DNA of 64,000 nucleotides from Acanthamoeba sp. SK_2022b (GCA_027943245.1 JANDJZ010000021.1:62001-126000), one strand, 5' to 3'; counted from the stretch's first letter, positions 1 through 13,100 are shown. Numbers and translations: made by a program. Notes: a model not told the origin generated them from the sequence alone.

Positions 1-36
1 ACGCCTCTCTCACGTCTCACGTCTGCTTCCCTGCAG

Positions 37-309
37 GGATCATCGCCTGCTTGGCCATTGCCGGCGTGCTCTACAGCGGTGTGGCTGCGGTCATCACTCT
101 CATGGTACAAGGCGTGGCCCACGTACTGCTGTCTCTGCTGTCTTGCTGCTGACCTTCTCTCTCTCTCTCCACTCTTACCGGCCAACAGGTCAAGTATGAC
201 CAGATCGATCTCGAGTCTCCGCTGTCGTCTGCGTTTGCGTCCCGCGGGCTCGGCTGGGTAAGTCGACCAGGGGCTGCTTGGCGCGGGTGTCCTGCTCCGT
301 GTTTGATTG

Positions 310-380
<71 letters not shown>

Positions 381-924
381 TGTTTGTGTCTCAACAGGCC
401 CAGGTCATCATCTCGATCGGAGCCTTTGCCGCGCTCACCTCCTCCATCCTCGGCGGCCTTCTCTACCTCCCGCGCATCTATTTCACCATGGCCCGAGACG
501 GTACCACTAACCCCTCCCCCCGCCTGGCCCTTGGCTCGAGTCCATTGCTGGACCACTAATCAATGCGTCGCTCTCACGTGCCGATGCAACCGATCGGCAG
601 GGCTCATGTGGCCCATCTTTGCCTACATCCACCCCAAGACCCACACTCCGCTTCCCGCTAGCATCGTTACCGGTATCCCTACCACGCACGCACACAACAA
701 TGGCGTGCGCAGACGGCGCAGGCGGGCTGATTGCCGCGGCTGGCGTATTGGGGGGTCAGGGTCGCTGGCGACTATCCTGACGCTGCTGGTCAAGATTGAG
801 GTGCTGGCGGACATGGTTTCCATCGGCTCCCTCTTTGCCATGCTCATGGTGTGCGCGTGTGTCCTCACCACCCGCTACGAACAGCCCAACAACTCCATCA
901 CCCCCGGTAACGTAACACGGCAGC

Positions 925-997
<73 letters not shown>

Positions 998-1596
998 CAC
1001 ACGGCGTGTAGCAATAGCTGACCTGGCAATGTGCTTTTTTTGCATAGTGATGATGGTGCTTGGCATGGTAATCACGTCGGCCGTGTGCTCGCTGCTGGTC
1101 GTGCGCGACCACCCCTACAGCGCCATCCCCTTTGGCCTGCTGGCCCTCCTCCCCATCGCCTACTTTTTCAAAACGTACACGCACACGCACACGCACACAT
1201 GCACACACGTGCGGCTCCTGCTCCTCGACACGTACCTTCTCGCTCACAGCCTGGTCTCGTGCGCGCGCATGTGTGCATGTGTTGTCATCACGACACACAG
1301 CAAGCAGACGTTCGTGCCTGAAACGTTCAAGTGTCCGTTGGTGCCGCTGACGCCCATCCTGGGCATCCTCACCAACATCTACCTCATGGCCAACCTCTCC
1401 GCGGTGCCCCTCTCTCCCACTATCCCCCATCAGTCGTTGAGGCGTGCGTCGTCTCACGCGCGCGCTCCTGTGTGTCATTCAGGGCACGTGGTACCGGCTG
1501 TTGGGCTGGCTGATCATCGGGCTGGTCATCTATCTGGGCTACGGCATCCGCAACTCGCGCTTGGCCAAGAGACAAAACCAATACAACGAATTCTAA
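37..1596 (+). CDS. Cationic amino-acid transporter (SLC7A/CAT-like), 3' part
   Basis: The gene enters the window already open, so the N-terminal half is missing. Eight exons join in phase: 37-104, 189-257, 398-500, 601-672, 760-906, 1048-1174, 1301-1403 and 1483-1596, giving 266 residues before TAA. The exons encode hydrophobic helices with CAT landmarks: a segment ending YLPRIYFTMARDG, then GLMWPIFAYIHPKT (the loop before the next helix), VLADMVSIGSLFAML, the VPLTPILGILTNIYLMANLS helix, and a last helix with GTWYRLLGWLIIGLVIYLGY. Family knowledge says such proteins move Arg/Lys or other amino acids across the plasma or lysosomal membrane; substrate cannot be read here. Introns carry long GT and CA dinucleotide runs. 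The call rests on the order and sequence of the C-terminal helices. Confidence 0.85.
313..379. repeat. (GT)n microsatellite in transporter intron
   Basis: A near-perfect GT run of about 67 bp between the exons ending at 257 and starting at 398. Confidence 0.95.
926..993. repeat. (CA)n microsatellite in transporter intron
   Basis: A CA run of about 68 bp between the exons ending at 906 and starting at 1048. A shorter interrupted CA stretch lies in the next intron near 1177-1207. Confidence 0.95.
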
Positions 1597-1734
1597 AAGA
1601 AATGGTTTAGAATTGGGGGTTTGCATCAAAAAACAACAAAAGTGGCTGAGTAGACGGCGGGCGGAGCTTCGTGAAGGCGGGTTCGGGTGCTCGTTGTCCG
1701 CCAGGCCAGGTAATGGACGGCGAGCGTCCCTGGG

Positions 1735-2630
1735 TCAGCAGGTAAAGGCGACGGGGCCGATGGAGGAGCCGTCGGAGGTAGAGTTGAGCGGAGTGCTCAG
1801 CACGTAGCCCAAGCCGGTCTGGGAGCTGCCCGGCGCGGGGAGCAGGAAGCTGTCGATGGTGAAGGTGCGCGAGGTGTCCACGCGCTGAAGGTTCCACCAC
1901 TGAGAGAGATCCTGGTCGGAGGCGATGTTGAAGGTGATCGAGCCCGACTTGAGGCTGCGGGTGCCGTTATTGGCGATGGCTACGTCGTAGATCTGATAGC
2001 GGAAGGTGTTGTCGGTCCACGAGCTGCCTGCACCGGAGCGGGCCGCCTGCGAGGCGGCCAGAGAGCACACGCCGGCCGAAGGCGAGGTAGACGCCGAGGG
2101 GTTAGGGGTGACTCCAGAGCTGGGGCTCGGGCTGGGGCTGGCGCTAGCCGCCGGCGAGCGCGAAGGCGAGGGCGAGGGCGAAGCGGTCACGTTGCCGCAG
2201 TTAACGCTTACGATGGACGCGGGCGAGTTGGTATTGGCGTTGTTAATGATGAAGCCAAAGACGTGGCTCTGGCCCGCAGGGATGCCGCCGACCTGGATGC
2301 GCCAGTCGGGCAGGCGGTAGAGAGACCCGTTGACGAGGGTCACCTCCCAGATCTGGTTGATCGGTCCCTCGATGTTGAGCAGCACGTCGGTTACGGCAAC
2401 CTGTCCAGTGGCGGTGATGACCACGGTCCACAGCGAACGGCTCTGGCCGTTGTCTACCCACGAGGCCTGACGAGTAGGGTTAAGCGCGGCCGTGCAACTC
2501 TCTGTATCGTGTGACCCAAGTCAGGGTGAGCGAGAGAAGCTGCCACCAGGCCAAGCAAAGGCTACGTACGCGCCGAGGCGCAGGAGAACATGAGGGCGGC
2601 AAGAAGGGCCAGTCCAAAGAGCAGTTTCAT
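1735..2630 (-). CDS. Secreted cellulose-binding lectin with two CBM49-like domains ('Luke'-type cyst-wall lectin)
   Basis: Two exons (2630-2570, 2501-1735) join in phase 1 to give 275 residues. The start is the ATG at 2630, which opens a classic signal peptide (MKLLFGLALLAALMFSCASA) cut before QSCTA. The mature protein has two related beta-sandwich domains, roughly residues 21-125 and 170-275. Each opens with a short Cys-containing segment followed by a W-containing strand (ASWVDNG, SSWTDNT) and resembles CBM49. They are separated by a Ser/Pro-rich linker of about 40 residues. This order (signal, CBM49, Ser/Pro spacer, CBM49) is that described for Acanthamoeba Luke lectins, which bind cellulose in the cyst wall. 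Expression is therefore expected to rise at encystation; a TATA-like box lies upstream. It could also be a CBM49-bearing relative with another role. Confidence 0.8.
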
Positions 2631-2710
2631 GGTGTTGAGGAGGTAGGTAGGTTTGGTTACTTGGCTGAGTGAGTTGTTGAGTGAGTGAATGGGGCATTGT
2701 GGAGCGGCGT

Positions 2711-2717
2711 CTTATAG
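2711..2717 (-). promoter_or_regulatory. TATA-like box of the CBM49 lectin gene
   Basis: On the minus strand the sequence CTATAAG lies about 81-87 nt before the lectin ATG. It is followed by a pyrimidine- and CA-rich leader. The distance fits a TATA box with a short 5' UTR. Confidence 0.5.
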
Positions 2718-4187
2718 TTGAGCCCCATGTACAGGTGAGGTGGCCAAGCCTAGAGAAACTGCAGTGGTTGAGCAGCAGGAACTGTAAACGCGGATCTGAT
2801 AGCTTGCCCAATTGGGCAGCCTCGACAGCAACTGCCAACTATCATCATGTGGGCCTAGACCAGGGAGCAAGGAGTCACCCTGGGAACAACGCGGCGCTGT
2901 ACAGTTTTACTGATAGCGTTTTTTCCTCAACTCCCAGATATTTCTTCCAGGGTTTCCCTTTGCTCGATGCATCACCTAACGAGGAATTTTCTGTCCACCA
3001 TGATGGTTTTCGCACATACCAGAGATGTGCAATTGCAAGGCGCCCTTGCTCTCCCAAAGGGGAACAAGTTCGTACGGCTGGACTTCTGTATTGGCCCAAA
3101 GGTGTCCCTGCCTCGTGATTGGGCCAAGCCTAGAGTTGGCTGAGCCCCCAATGGATATCGGTGAGTACAAATCGGATCGCTGCTTTGCAGACAAATGGTA
3201 TGCATGGGTCATCGTGTTCTCGTCCTGGTTGCAAGTTGTAACTTGGTAACTTGATGCTACATAGGGACCGATTGGTTTACGCCTACATTATCTGCGTGCT
3301 CCAACAACTTGATATGCTCAAAGCACTTATCGCCGAAGCGGAGACTGCCATGAAGAATCTCGGTGAAGCAGGCGCTTCAGCGGCCGATTGTGGAGCGCTA
3401 CAACATACATATCTCCCGGTGGCTTTCCCGATCGCTTTTAGCCTTCCTTACCCACCCGCAGACCTCTGGTGGCGACGGTACTGCTACAGTAAGGTAACCT
3501 AAGGCAAGTACATCCTCTGCGCCAGATGCGGGCGATGGTTCCACTGGGAGTGAGTCCATATCAAGAAGGAGCCATCGGGCCCCTGGTACTGTTCCGACTG
3601 CGATGACTTGAGCAGAAGCAGCTTCTTGCGCAGCTGAATAAACGACGAATTGGCATGCGCTACAAGGAACGCGATGCTGATACTGCCCCGCCACACTCAG
3701 AATTCCCGTACCGAAGTGTGGCTATGCGCCACAGCCAAAGGAAGCTTCGGGCGCCACAGAGACCAAGTTGCGGTGAAGGTGCTGGATCCGCGTCAGCTTG
3801 CAAGGGATGAGGCCCACAAGCTCCTCCTGCTCCGGAGAACAAGCCCTCCTGGACGACCAGCTCGCCCTGTGGGCCACACTTGTTCTCCGCTCCTCCAGGT
3901 TCGGGAAGACTGCCTGGCCCTTTCCTCTCCCCAGGCCGTTGGGCCTTTGCAGCAGATGCTAGCTGAACAGCCAGCAGAGCGTCTGGACGCAGCAGCCCTG
4001 GCCGCGTTTGAGAGCAGTTGGGCCTGACGCCCATAGAAGCTCTATTACTTCGGCCTCCCTTGTCACATAGGTTGTAGATGTCATGTAACCATCTTGCCCT
4101 CCCGGGCAGGGAGTAGAACCACGTTTTACATCCGCCATCTTGGTAGTAGCCTAGGTCGGCGTGCGGGCCAGTGGAACTTGTGTGGTC
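2718..4187. other. Gene-poor intergenic stretch with gene relics
   Basis: Nearly 1.5 kb between the lectin promoter and the end of the polyketide synthase. Open frames here are short and show no complete domain. The only recognisable contents are a decayed PHD finger (3476-3601) and a short kinase-N-lobe-like segment (3716-3790). Base composition is lower in GC than the flanking genes. Confidence 0.5.
3251..3601 (+). pseudogene. Decayed PHD-finger gene fragment
   Basis: In the frame starting at 3476 the translation reads RYCYSKV, a stop at 3500-3502, then GKYILCARCGRWFHWE, a second stop at 3551-3553, then VHIKKEPSGPWYCSDC. This is the PHD/ING-type order Cys-x2-Cys, aromatic, Phe-His, (Cys), Pro-x-Gly-x-Trp-Tyr-Cys-x2-Cys. 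The second stop (TGA) sits exactly where the conserved Cys after the His is expected, so a single base change from a Cys codon is likely. An open frame of 83 codons runs in from 3251 in the same frame. An unseen intron could explain the first stop but not easily the second. Called a relic. Confidence 0.45.
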
Positions 4188-7100
4188 TTACTGGGCGGCG
4201 ATCCGCAGGAGAGCACGGTTGACGCACTCGATGAGAGGCGGCTCGAATTGCATGTTGTGGCCCTGGCCGGGGATATACTCGAGCGCGAACGAGCGACTGG
4301 TGATGCCCATCCACGAGGCCACGTGCCGCCGCTTGACCACCGGGTCGAGGTCGCCCAGCAGGGCGGTGATGGGCACGTCGATCGGGTCGTCGTCGGTCAC
4401 CCCGCACTCCATGCCGGCCATGCTCACGTCGGCCACCAGCGCCCGGTAGAGCGTCGTGTTGCCCGCGAATCGCTCCCACTCCTCCTCGCTCCAGCCTATG
4501 GCCAGCGACAGCGCCCTGAGGCCCTCGTACATGGTCGGCCGCCGCGTGTAGGTGGTCAGGACCTCGAGGTCGCCCGGCCCCGGACAGGCGCTGGCCAGGA
4601 TGGCCGCCGGCAGCGTCACCCCGGCGTCGGCCTTGTGACGCAGCGCGCTGCGCATCTCCTCGGTGAAGCGGAGCGCGTAGTAGGCGCCGATGCATTGGCC
4701 GAACAACACGTAGGGCTTGTCGGCGAGGAACGGGAAAGCCTCGGCCATGAAGGCGCCGGCGCCGGCGACCAGCGACGGGCACGGCTCCTCGGCCGCGCGT
4801 GTCGTGTGGCGCGGGAGATGGAGCGCCCACACCTCCACGCGCGCCGTGTCGATGAACGGGAGCCACGCGGCAAAGTTGGCCGGATCGCCGCCCGCGTCGC
4901 CAAAGCACACCACGCGCAGCGTCGCCGTGTCGACGTCGCCGCCGATGAAGTCGAGCCACTTGGACGAGAACAGGGTCGCCTTGGGCGGCGGCGTCGGAGG
5001 CTTGCTAGCGACCGACGCGAGCGCGGGAGCGGCTTGGGGTGCGGCGGCGCTGGCGACGGCGATGGCCGTGTGGTAGGCGGCGAGGATGGAGGTCTTGGTG
5101 GGCGAGCGGAAGGTCTTGAGTGGGAGCCACAGGCCCAGCTCCCTGGCCAGCGCCCCGCGCAGCTCCATGCCGCTCATCGAGTCGAAGCCGACCTCGGCCA
5201 GCAGCGCGTCGGCGGCGATGAGGGTATCGTGGTCGATGGCCAACACCTCGCACACCAGCGCGTGTAGCCGCGCCTCGTCCAAGCCCTGCGGCGGGCCGTC
5301 GCTGCCCTTGGCCGCTTGTGGCAGCTGGGCTGTGGGGGTGTGGTTGGCGGTGAAGCGCTTCCACAGGGACACGCGCGATGGCCGTGTGGAGGCGACGGGC
5401 GACCGATCCCATGCGACGTCGGCGATGACCACGGTCGGGCCGTGGACGACGGGGCGCTCGAGCAGGCGGAAGGCGTCGAGCGCGTCGGCAGCCTCCATCG
5501 GCAGCACGCGCGCGCCGCCCGAATTGACCGGCGAGGCCGTCGACGTGTGTGAGGAGGTGGCCATGCCCACGTCGCGCCACAGCCCCCAGCACACAGCCCG
5601 CACCGGTAGACCAGCGCGGCGGCAGTGCCCGGCCAGGCACTCGACCATCGCATTGGCCACCGCGTAGTTGGCCTGGTCCAATCCACGATCGACACGTCAG
5701 CAGCCCACTCTCTCACAACCAACACCCAAATAACACGGGGGCGTTACCTGGCCGGCGGTGCCGACGACGTTGGTGATGCTGGAGCAGAGGGCGAGCGACC
5801 GGAGCGCGAGTCCAGGTCGACCGAGCAGGCAGCCGCGGAGCAGGTTGATCGCGCCGACGGCCTTGGGGGCCATCACGTGCGCAAAGGCCTCCCACGCGAG
5901 GTCGACCAGCAGGCCGTCCCGCAGCAGCCCCGCGCAGTGGTGGATCTCCACACCCACGACAGCGTCGGCGCCATCAGGGGCGCTGGTCGTGGCTATGGTG
6001 TCGAACAGGGACTCGACGTCGCTCGACACGCACACGTCGGCGCGGCAGAACCACAGCGAGGCGTTGGCGCGGGGCAGCCGCAGCTCAACCACACCGGCCG
6101 AGTGTTGGACGTGGGCGACGTCACCGACGACCCCGAGGAGTTGGACCGTCCAGGTCGCGGGGTCCTCGGGCGGGCGGCGGCCCACGAGGAACAGCCGCAC
6201 GGGCCTGTCTCCCGCTGCGCTGTCGGCCAGCACGCGCCTACAGATCTCCCGCCCAACTCCCCCAAAGGCGCCCGTGATGATCACCACGCGGTCTCCGGCA
6301 GGGTTGTCGCCGCCGCCGCCGCCGGGCTGAGTGGGAGCAGGGGAAGGCGGGCGCGCCAGTCGTGGAGCCAAGAGGCGGCCGCCGCGTATGGCCAGGCGGT
6401 CCTCCTGGCCGCGGAGAGTCGAGCCGCGCAGAAGGCGCGCCAGGACCGCCACCTCGTCACGCGAACCGCTCGCGCCCCGCTCCAGGTCGACCACGACGAA
6501 TCCGACGTTGGGGAGCTCAGTGGCCGCCACCGTTGCCAGGCCGTGGAGGCTGGCCTGCGCCGAGGCCGCGACCACGTGCGACAGGACGAGCTCGTCGTGT
6601 GGCGGCAGGGCGGAGGCGGCTATCGACGCGGCGTCGCGGGTCAGGAACACGACGTCGGTGTCGGGGTGCAGATTGTCCTGATTGGCCAGCGCCTGGAGCA
6701 ACAGCAGGGCCGGCCCGCTGACCCGAGCGGAGGCGGCGATGAGGTCGCCTCCCGCGTCGCCGTCGACTGCGACGGCATCGAGCGACCAGCCATAGAGCAC
6801 GCGGACGGGCATAGCGCTGGGCGCGGCCCCGTAGTGCGCATAGAGCGCGGCGAGCGCGGCCGGGTAGTCATCGCTTGCATCGGGCCGGAGGCCGATCACC
6901 AGCGCCTCCGACGGCGCAGCAGGCGATTGGACCGTGAACTCCGCGGCCTGCACGATTCGCGCGCAGCGAGCGCTCGGTTGCTGCAGCATCTGGTCGAGGA
7001 CCGACTGGCAGGCGCCGCGCGAGTCAACGAAGGCCAGCACGAGCCCCGAGAACGGCTCGGCCCGGGCCTCGTCGACGCCAGACGCCGCCGGCAGCTCCTC

Positions 7101-10100
7101 CCACTCGATGTCGTAGACCAGCTTGCCGACCACAGCGGCGGGGTCGGGCCGCACTTCCCTGGACGTGTACCCGTCGATCGTGAGCAGCACCTGCCCGTCC
7201 TCGGTAAAGACTGCCACCTGATTGGCGGTTCAGTTTTTGTCGACCACCAATCATATTCGCGAGCGTTGTACAGGAACTCGGGCGCTTACCTTGACGGCGT
7301 TGAGAGTGGCGTCGCTGTCCTCTGCAGTCGCAGGCACGACGCGCTCGTGATGACACCACAGCAAGGCGCCCGGTGGGACAGCGCTGAACGGTCTGTGCAG
7401 GCGGAGACCCTCGAATTCGATGGGCAGGAAAGACCTCGGCTTGGCGCTTGCCTGTTGTTGGTGGTGGGGCACAAAGAAGCCGCCAGCCGTGTGCAGGCAC
7501 GCATCGAGGACCCACGCAGGGGGCTCGGCGGGGGACACTGTCGACGGTGTCGAGTTGTTGTCGACAGCGGGCACGTGGATGCGAGAGAGTAGGGCGCGGG
7601 GGAGGGAGTCGACGTCGGCCGCCTCAGCCGCCCACAGCGCGCCGACCCCGCGGAAGAGCGGGCCGTAGGCCAGGCCGCCTGCGTGGAGGTCGTCATAGAG
7701 GCGTCCGACGTCGATGCTACGGTGGCACTGCGCCTTGGCATCAGCGAGCGACAGCGGTCTGCTTTCCTGAGGCTGCGCGCCACCGTAGGCCAGCAGTCCG
7801 GTGGCGCACTTGACGGGCGCGCGGGCATCGCCTGAGACGAGGTAGAGGTCGAACGGGTCGCCCTCCTTGGCCGAGTCGTGGGCCAGCTGGAGTCGCAGGC
7901 TCGTCGCCTTTTCGGCGTCGGTGGTGGTGGCGGTAGGGGGCCTCGGCGGGAGCTCGACGCGCGCAAGGATCGAGAGCCGCGCGATGCCCGCCGGTGGGGC
8001 GGGACCGCCGTCCTTCGCTTTCATTCTTTCGGTCGCCGACGAAGAGGGCGACGAGGCCGAGGCGGAGAGGAGGAGGCCGAGCATGGCGGCCGCCGGAAGC
8101 ACCGGCGCGCCGTCGAACGCGTGCTGACGCAGCGGCTCCAGCTCGGCGTCGTTGGCCGCGCTCCACGCCCAGTCGACGTACCTCACGCTGGGCCGGTCGA
8201 GCGGCGACCAGCTGGTGTGGGGTGTCGCTGCAGCCACCCGGGCGCGATGGGCTTGCACCGCAGAGGCAGCGAAGCCGGCGTGGCCGGTCGGGGCCAACCA
8301 GCAGCGCGCGGGCGCGAAGGCATAGGTAGGGGCTGCGGGCGCCATGCGCAGGTCGGGGCTCGCGCGCCTGAGGTCGGCGTAGACCGCAGCCCAATTGATG
8401 TCGACACCGGCCGCGTACAGCTGAGCCAGGGCCTCGAACGCCGACGCCCGGCTGTCCTTGCCCTTGACCAGCGACGGCACGGCTCTGATGGTCCGCCCGA
8501 CATCGATCGACGCCGACGAGAGCGTGGGCAGCGCGCGCCTGATTTGCGACGTGAGAATCGACGACGGGCCCATCTCGAGAAGCACCACGGGCTCGGGCTG
8601 GCGTGCAGGGCCACCAGGGGGCGGAAGTTGCTGCTCGAGCAGCATATGGGCGATCGCAGGCCACAGCAGAACGGCTTCGACGGCGTGCCGCCGCCAATGC
8701 TGCATGGAGCGCGCCATTTGGTGCGGCAGCGCAGAGGCCGTGGTCGTGCTGATGACCGGGACTGTGACTGGCGCCGGCGCCGGCGCTGGCTCGGGCGGGT
8801 TGTCGTGGGCAGCGCCAGCCGCCGCGAAGACGTGGGCCTCGGCCTCAGCCGACCATCGGTCCACGGCCTCCGAGAGCAGGGGCGAGTGGAAGGCCGAGTG
8901 CACGTTGTCCAGCAGCCGCGCCTTGACCTGGTCCTCGGCTTCGACAAGCGCCACCAGCCGCGCCACAGAGCTGCGGTCGCCTGAGACCACCACGCTCGTG
9001 GGGCCGTTGACGGCAGCGAGGACCAGCACGCCGTCGACGTCGCCGTTGACTCTAGCGATGAGAGCCTCGGCCTGCTCGCGCGTGGCAAAGACTGCGGCCA
9101 TGGCGCCGTCGGCGCCCGGGCAGCTCTGCATCCACCAACCGCGGGACGCCACCAGCGCGAGGCCCTCCCGCAGGCTGAGCATGCCGGCAACGACCGCGGC
9201 GACGATTTCGCCTAGGCTGTGACCGGTCAGCGCGGCGGGCTCGACGCCCCAGGCCTGCCACTGCCGCGCGAGCGCATACTCAAAGGCCAGAAGGGCCGGC
9301 TGCGAATTGGCCGTCCGGTCCAGCAGCGAGACGCCTTGGTCGTGGGCGTCGTCGGCTTGGCTGGCCTTGGCCAAGGAGGGATAGAGCAGCCCCACGAGAG
9401 ACGGCGCCACCGCCGCCGACCGATGCGAGCCATCGGCCTCACCGGCATTTCGCCGAGGCAGAGCGTTGGTCACCTCGCGCCACGCCCGGTCGCATTCTTC
9501 GAGCGCCTGCCGGAAGACGTGGCACGAGTCGTAGAGCTCGCGGCCCATGTCCACGTATTGCGAGCCCTGGCCCGAGAACACGAACGACACACGAGGCCGT
9601 GCGCTGCGCGCGCTGACCTTCTCAGCCGGGCGCTCGGCCGATGCGACCCAGGCGCGCAGGGACCGGGCGAGCTCGGCCACGTTCCGTCCGACGACGGCTG
9701 CCCTTGCGCTGGCAAAGTGGGCCCTGCCCAGCGAGGCCGTGAGGCAGAGCTCGGCGGCCGACCGCCGTAGAAGCGTGTCGACACTGTCGCCGGCGTCGGT
9801 CGACGCTTCGGCGAGCGACGCCTGTCTCTCGCAATACTGCAGCAGGCGCCGCCCAAGGGCCAGCAGCGACTCGGAGTTGGCGGCCGAGAGCGGGAGAACA
9901 AAGGGGCCAGTCCAGGTCGTGGACGAGGCGGCTGCAGGCGTGGGCGCCGGCAGAGGGGAGGACAGGACGACGTGCGCGTTGGTGCCCGCGAAGCCAAAGG
10001 ACGACACGCCAGCAAAGAGCTGGCCGGAGGAGGGGTCGGGCTTCCAGGGCACGGGCGCGGTGGGAATGTAGAGACTGGCCTCGGTCGGGCGCAGGTCGAT

Positions 10101-13100
10101 CAACGGGTTGAGCTTGGTGAGATGGATGTGGGGCGGGATGATGCCGTGACGCATCGCCAGGAGGACCTTGATTATTCCTGCCATACCACTTTGGTAATGA
10201 GCCTGTCAGCTTACGGGATTCGGGAATAAAATTTCAAATAATAAAAAAATTTAAAAATGTCAAATAATTAAAAGGCACCTGCTGGGTTCGGCGTGGCCGA
10301 TGTTGGTCTTGACAGAAGCTACGGCGATGGGAGCCAGCGGACCACCATCGGCAGCCTGTTGTGCGCGCCAGTGAGGCTTGCCGTATACGTCAACCAGCGC
10401 CGCCATCTCGAGGGGATCGCCCACGGGCGTGCCGGTGCCGTGCGCTTCGACCAGGGACACCCGCGCCGGCTCGACGCCGGCGTCGGCCAGTGCGGCCGTG
10501 AGCACCTCACGCTGCGCCAGAGCGCTGGGCGCGGTGATACCATTGGAGGTGCCGCCGTTGTGGTTGACTGCCGAGCCACACAACAGGCCCCACATCGACC
10601 TGCCGTCGAGCTCGACGTCGCGTTGCCGCTCGAGCACGACCGCACCGTAGCCCTCCGAGCGACAGTAGCCGTCGGCGTCGGCATCGAACGTGGCGCAGCG
10701 GCCCTTCGGGCTGATCATGCGGGCCTTGGAGAGGAAGACGCTCGAAGTGGGCGTGAGCACCGCGTGGACCGCGCACACGATGGCCTTGGCGCACTGCCCC
10801 GAGCGAATGGCCCGCGCGGCTGCATCCATGGCGACGAGGCTCGACGAGCAGGCCGTGTCGACCGTCATCGACGGGCCGCGCAGCTTGAAGACGTGCGAGA
10901 GCCGACCGGCCACGACGCTCGACGAACCCCCGGTCCCGTACTGGAGGTCGGGAGGCCCGGCGGCCAACAGCGACTCCTGGAAGGGGCTGTCCATGAGGGC
11001 CACGTACACGCCCGTGCGCGACCCGGCCAGGGAGTAGGGAGGGAGGCCGGCCGCTTCGAGCGCCTCCCACACGAGCTCAAGCGCCACCCGCTGGCGGGGG
11101 TCCATCATCGTGGCCTCGTGCTCGGAGATGCCAAAGAAGCGGTGGTCGAAGCGCTCGGTCGCGCCGACGAAGCCTCCGCGTCGCGTGTGCGTCTTGCCCG
11201 GCGCGTCGCTGTCGGCGTCGTACAGCTGGTCGGCGTCCCAGCGCGAGCGGGGCACCTCGGTGATGCCGTCCACGCCGTCCCTCAGCAGGGCCCAGTAGCT
11301 CTCCAAATCGTCGGCCCCGCCGGGGAAGCGGCAGCTCATGCCGGTTATCGCCACGGCCTCCCTCGCTCCGGGCGTCGGCTCGCCCTGCTCGGCAACCGAC
11401 GTCGGCCGCTCGCTGTCCCCGTCGTTCTTCGACAGGAAGGCGGCGAGCTGGCCCAGCGTGATGTGCGTGTAGAGGGTGGCCGCGGTGACGTCGACCCCGA
11501 ATCGGTCGGTCACGACTCCAGCGAGCCGGGCGGTCAGAAGCGAGGTGAGCCCAAAGGAGGCGAAGGGTTGGTCGTCCAATCCGTTCCCGATCAGCGACGC
11601 GACGGGCACGGCCAGCACCTGTGCCAGGCACACGCGCAAGGCTTGGAGTATCTCCGTACGCTGGTCGGCAGGCGAAGACGTCTCTGGCCCGCCGGCGGCC
11701 ACGAGCCGCTCGCTGTGAGAGGCCGAGGCGCCTTGTAAGGAGGAGCCCAGGATTCGAGCGGTCCTGGCCTGGAGCTCATCGGCGAAGCGCCTCTCGGCGA
11801 GAACGCGGTAGACTAGCTTCTTCCTCGACACCGGAAGCGGCTCCTCGTGTCGGCCGAGCACGATGACAGCGGCGCGGTGCACGCGACAGGCCGACGACCA
11901 GCCCTCGTTGACCCTGGCCACGGCGCGCCAGAGCTCGCCCTCGAGCCACTCGTCGACAGACGCAGCGTGACCGCTGGCCGCGTAGGCCTGGTCGACCACC
12001 GAGTAGTCCGGCTCGATCACTGCGAAGGCGATCGGCATCCCCCGACCGATCAGGCACACGTTGCGCACCAGCGGCAGCTCCGTGCCCGAGGCGCTGTTAG
12101 GCGACACGGCGTGCAGCCGTAGCCGCTGCTCGAAGGCGATCGGGTTCATCTTCTCGCCCGTGGACAGGCTCAGCAGGTCGTCCACCCGGCACACGTACTC
12201 GACGCACCGCCCCTGCGTGCCCGGCAGCACGCGGAACACGTCGCCCGTGCGGAACTTGCGCACGGCCGCCGGTTGGGTCGACGCCGTCGCCGTTGGAGGA
12301 GCCCAGAAGAAGGCCTTCTGGTTGGCCGCGGGGTTCTTGAGGTAGCCCGGCGTCACTGACGGGGAGTCCACCACAACGAGCTCGCCGCCGCCGTCCCCGC
12401 CCTCGATCAGACTCGGATCCACGGGGAGCCACTCGTAGGCGATCGACGGGTGCATGCGCAGCGTGCGGAAGGAGGTGTCGGTGGGGTGGCCGGTGAACAG
12501 GCTCCCGCTGCACTCGGTCATGCCCTCGCTCTGGAACAGCTTCACCCCACGGGTCTCGAAGAACAGCGCGAGGTCGTCGTCTATAGGCGCGCCGCCGGTG
12601 AGGAGCGCCTTCAGCGAACGCAGAGCGTCGAGCGTGTCCTTTGATGACGACGATGTGGATGAGACCTCGATCCGCTTCCGCCACTCGGCCAGCATCCACG
12701 GCACCGTGCTCAACAGGGTCGGCCGATGAATTTGAATGCCCCTGTACCCATCCATCATCGCCAACAGCGCGTCAGGTCATGCATTGCGATGGCCTCCTTT
12801 GGCCAAGCCATTGGATAATACCTGATGAGCGCGTGGGCAAGGTCGGTGCCGAGCGGGCAGAAGGCATAGCTACCTCCGCAGTAGAGCGCAGAGTTGAGGA
12901 AGTCAAGGAGGAGGCCCATGATGTGGAACATCGGCAGCCAGCCCAGCACGCGGTCGGTGTCGTCGATGTGGCCGCTCCACAGGTGGTTGCGGCTCGCGCA
13001 GCTGTAGAGCAGGTTCGTATGAGTCAGCGGCACCGCCTTGACCGAGGTGCCGGTCGTCGACGCCGACGTCGACAGCACGCAGCACACGTCATCCTCTTCT

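Noticed and set aside
307..559. Poly-Cys-Val and His-Thr frames at this and other microsatellites
   Set aside because: Dinucleotide repeats are open in several frames; they lie in introns.
384..1610. 408-codon continuous frame across the transporter gene
   Set aside because: It reads through introns and a CA repeat as poly-His-Thr; the spliced model keeps the transporter helices.
5625..7592. 655-codon plus-strand open frame opposite the PKS
   Set aside because: It is the antisense shadow of GC-rich PKS exons: Arg/Gly/Val-rich, no domain, and it crosses PKS intron boundaries.
10293..11738. 481-codon plus-strand open frame opposite the KS/ACP region
   Set aside because: Same antisense GC-rich effect; the minus strand carries clear KS and ACP motifs.
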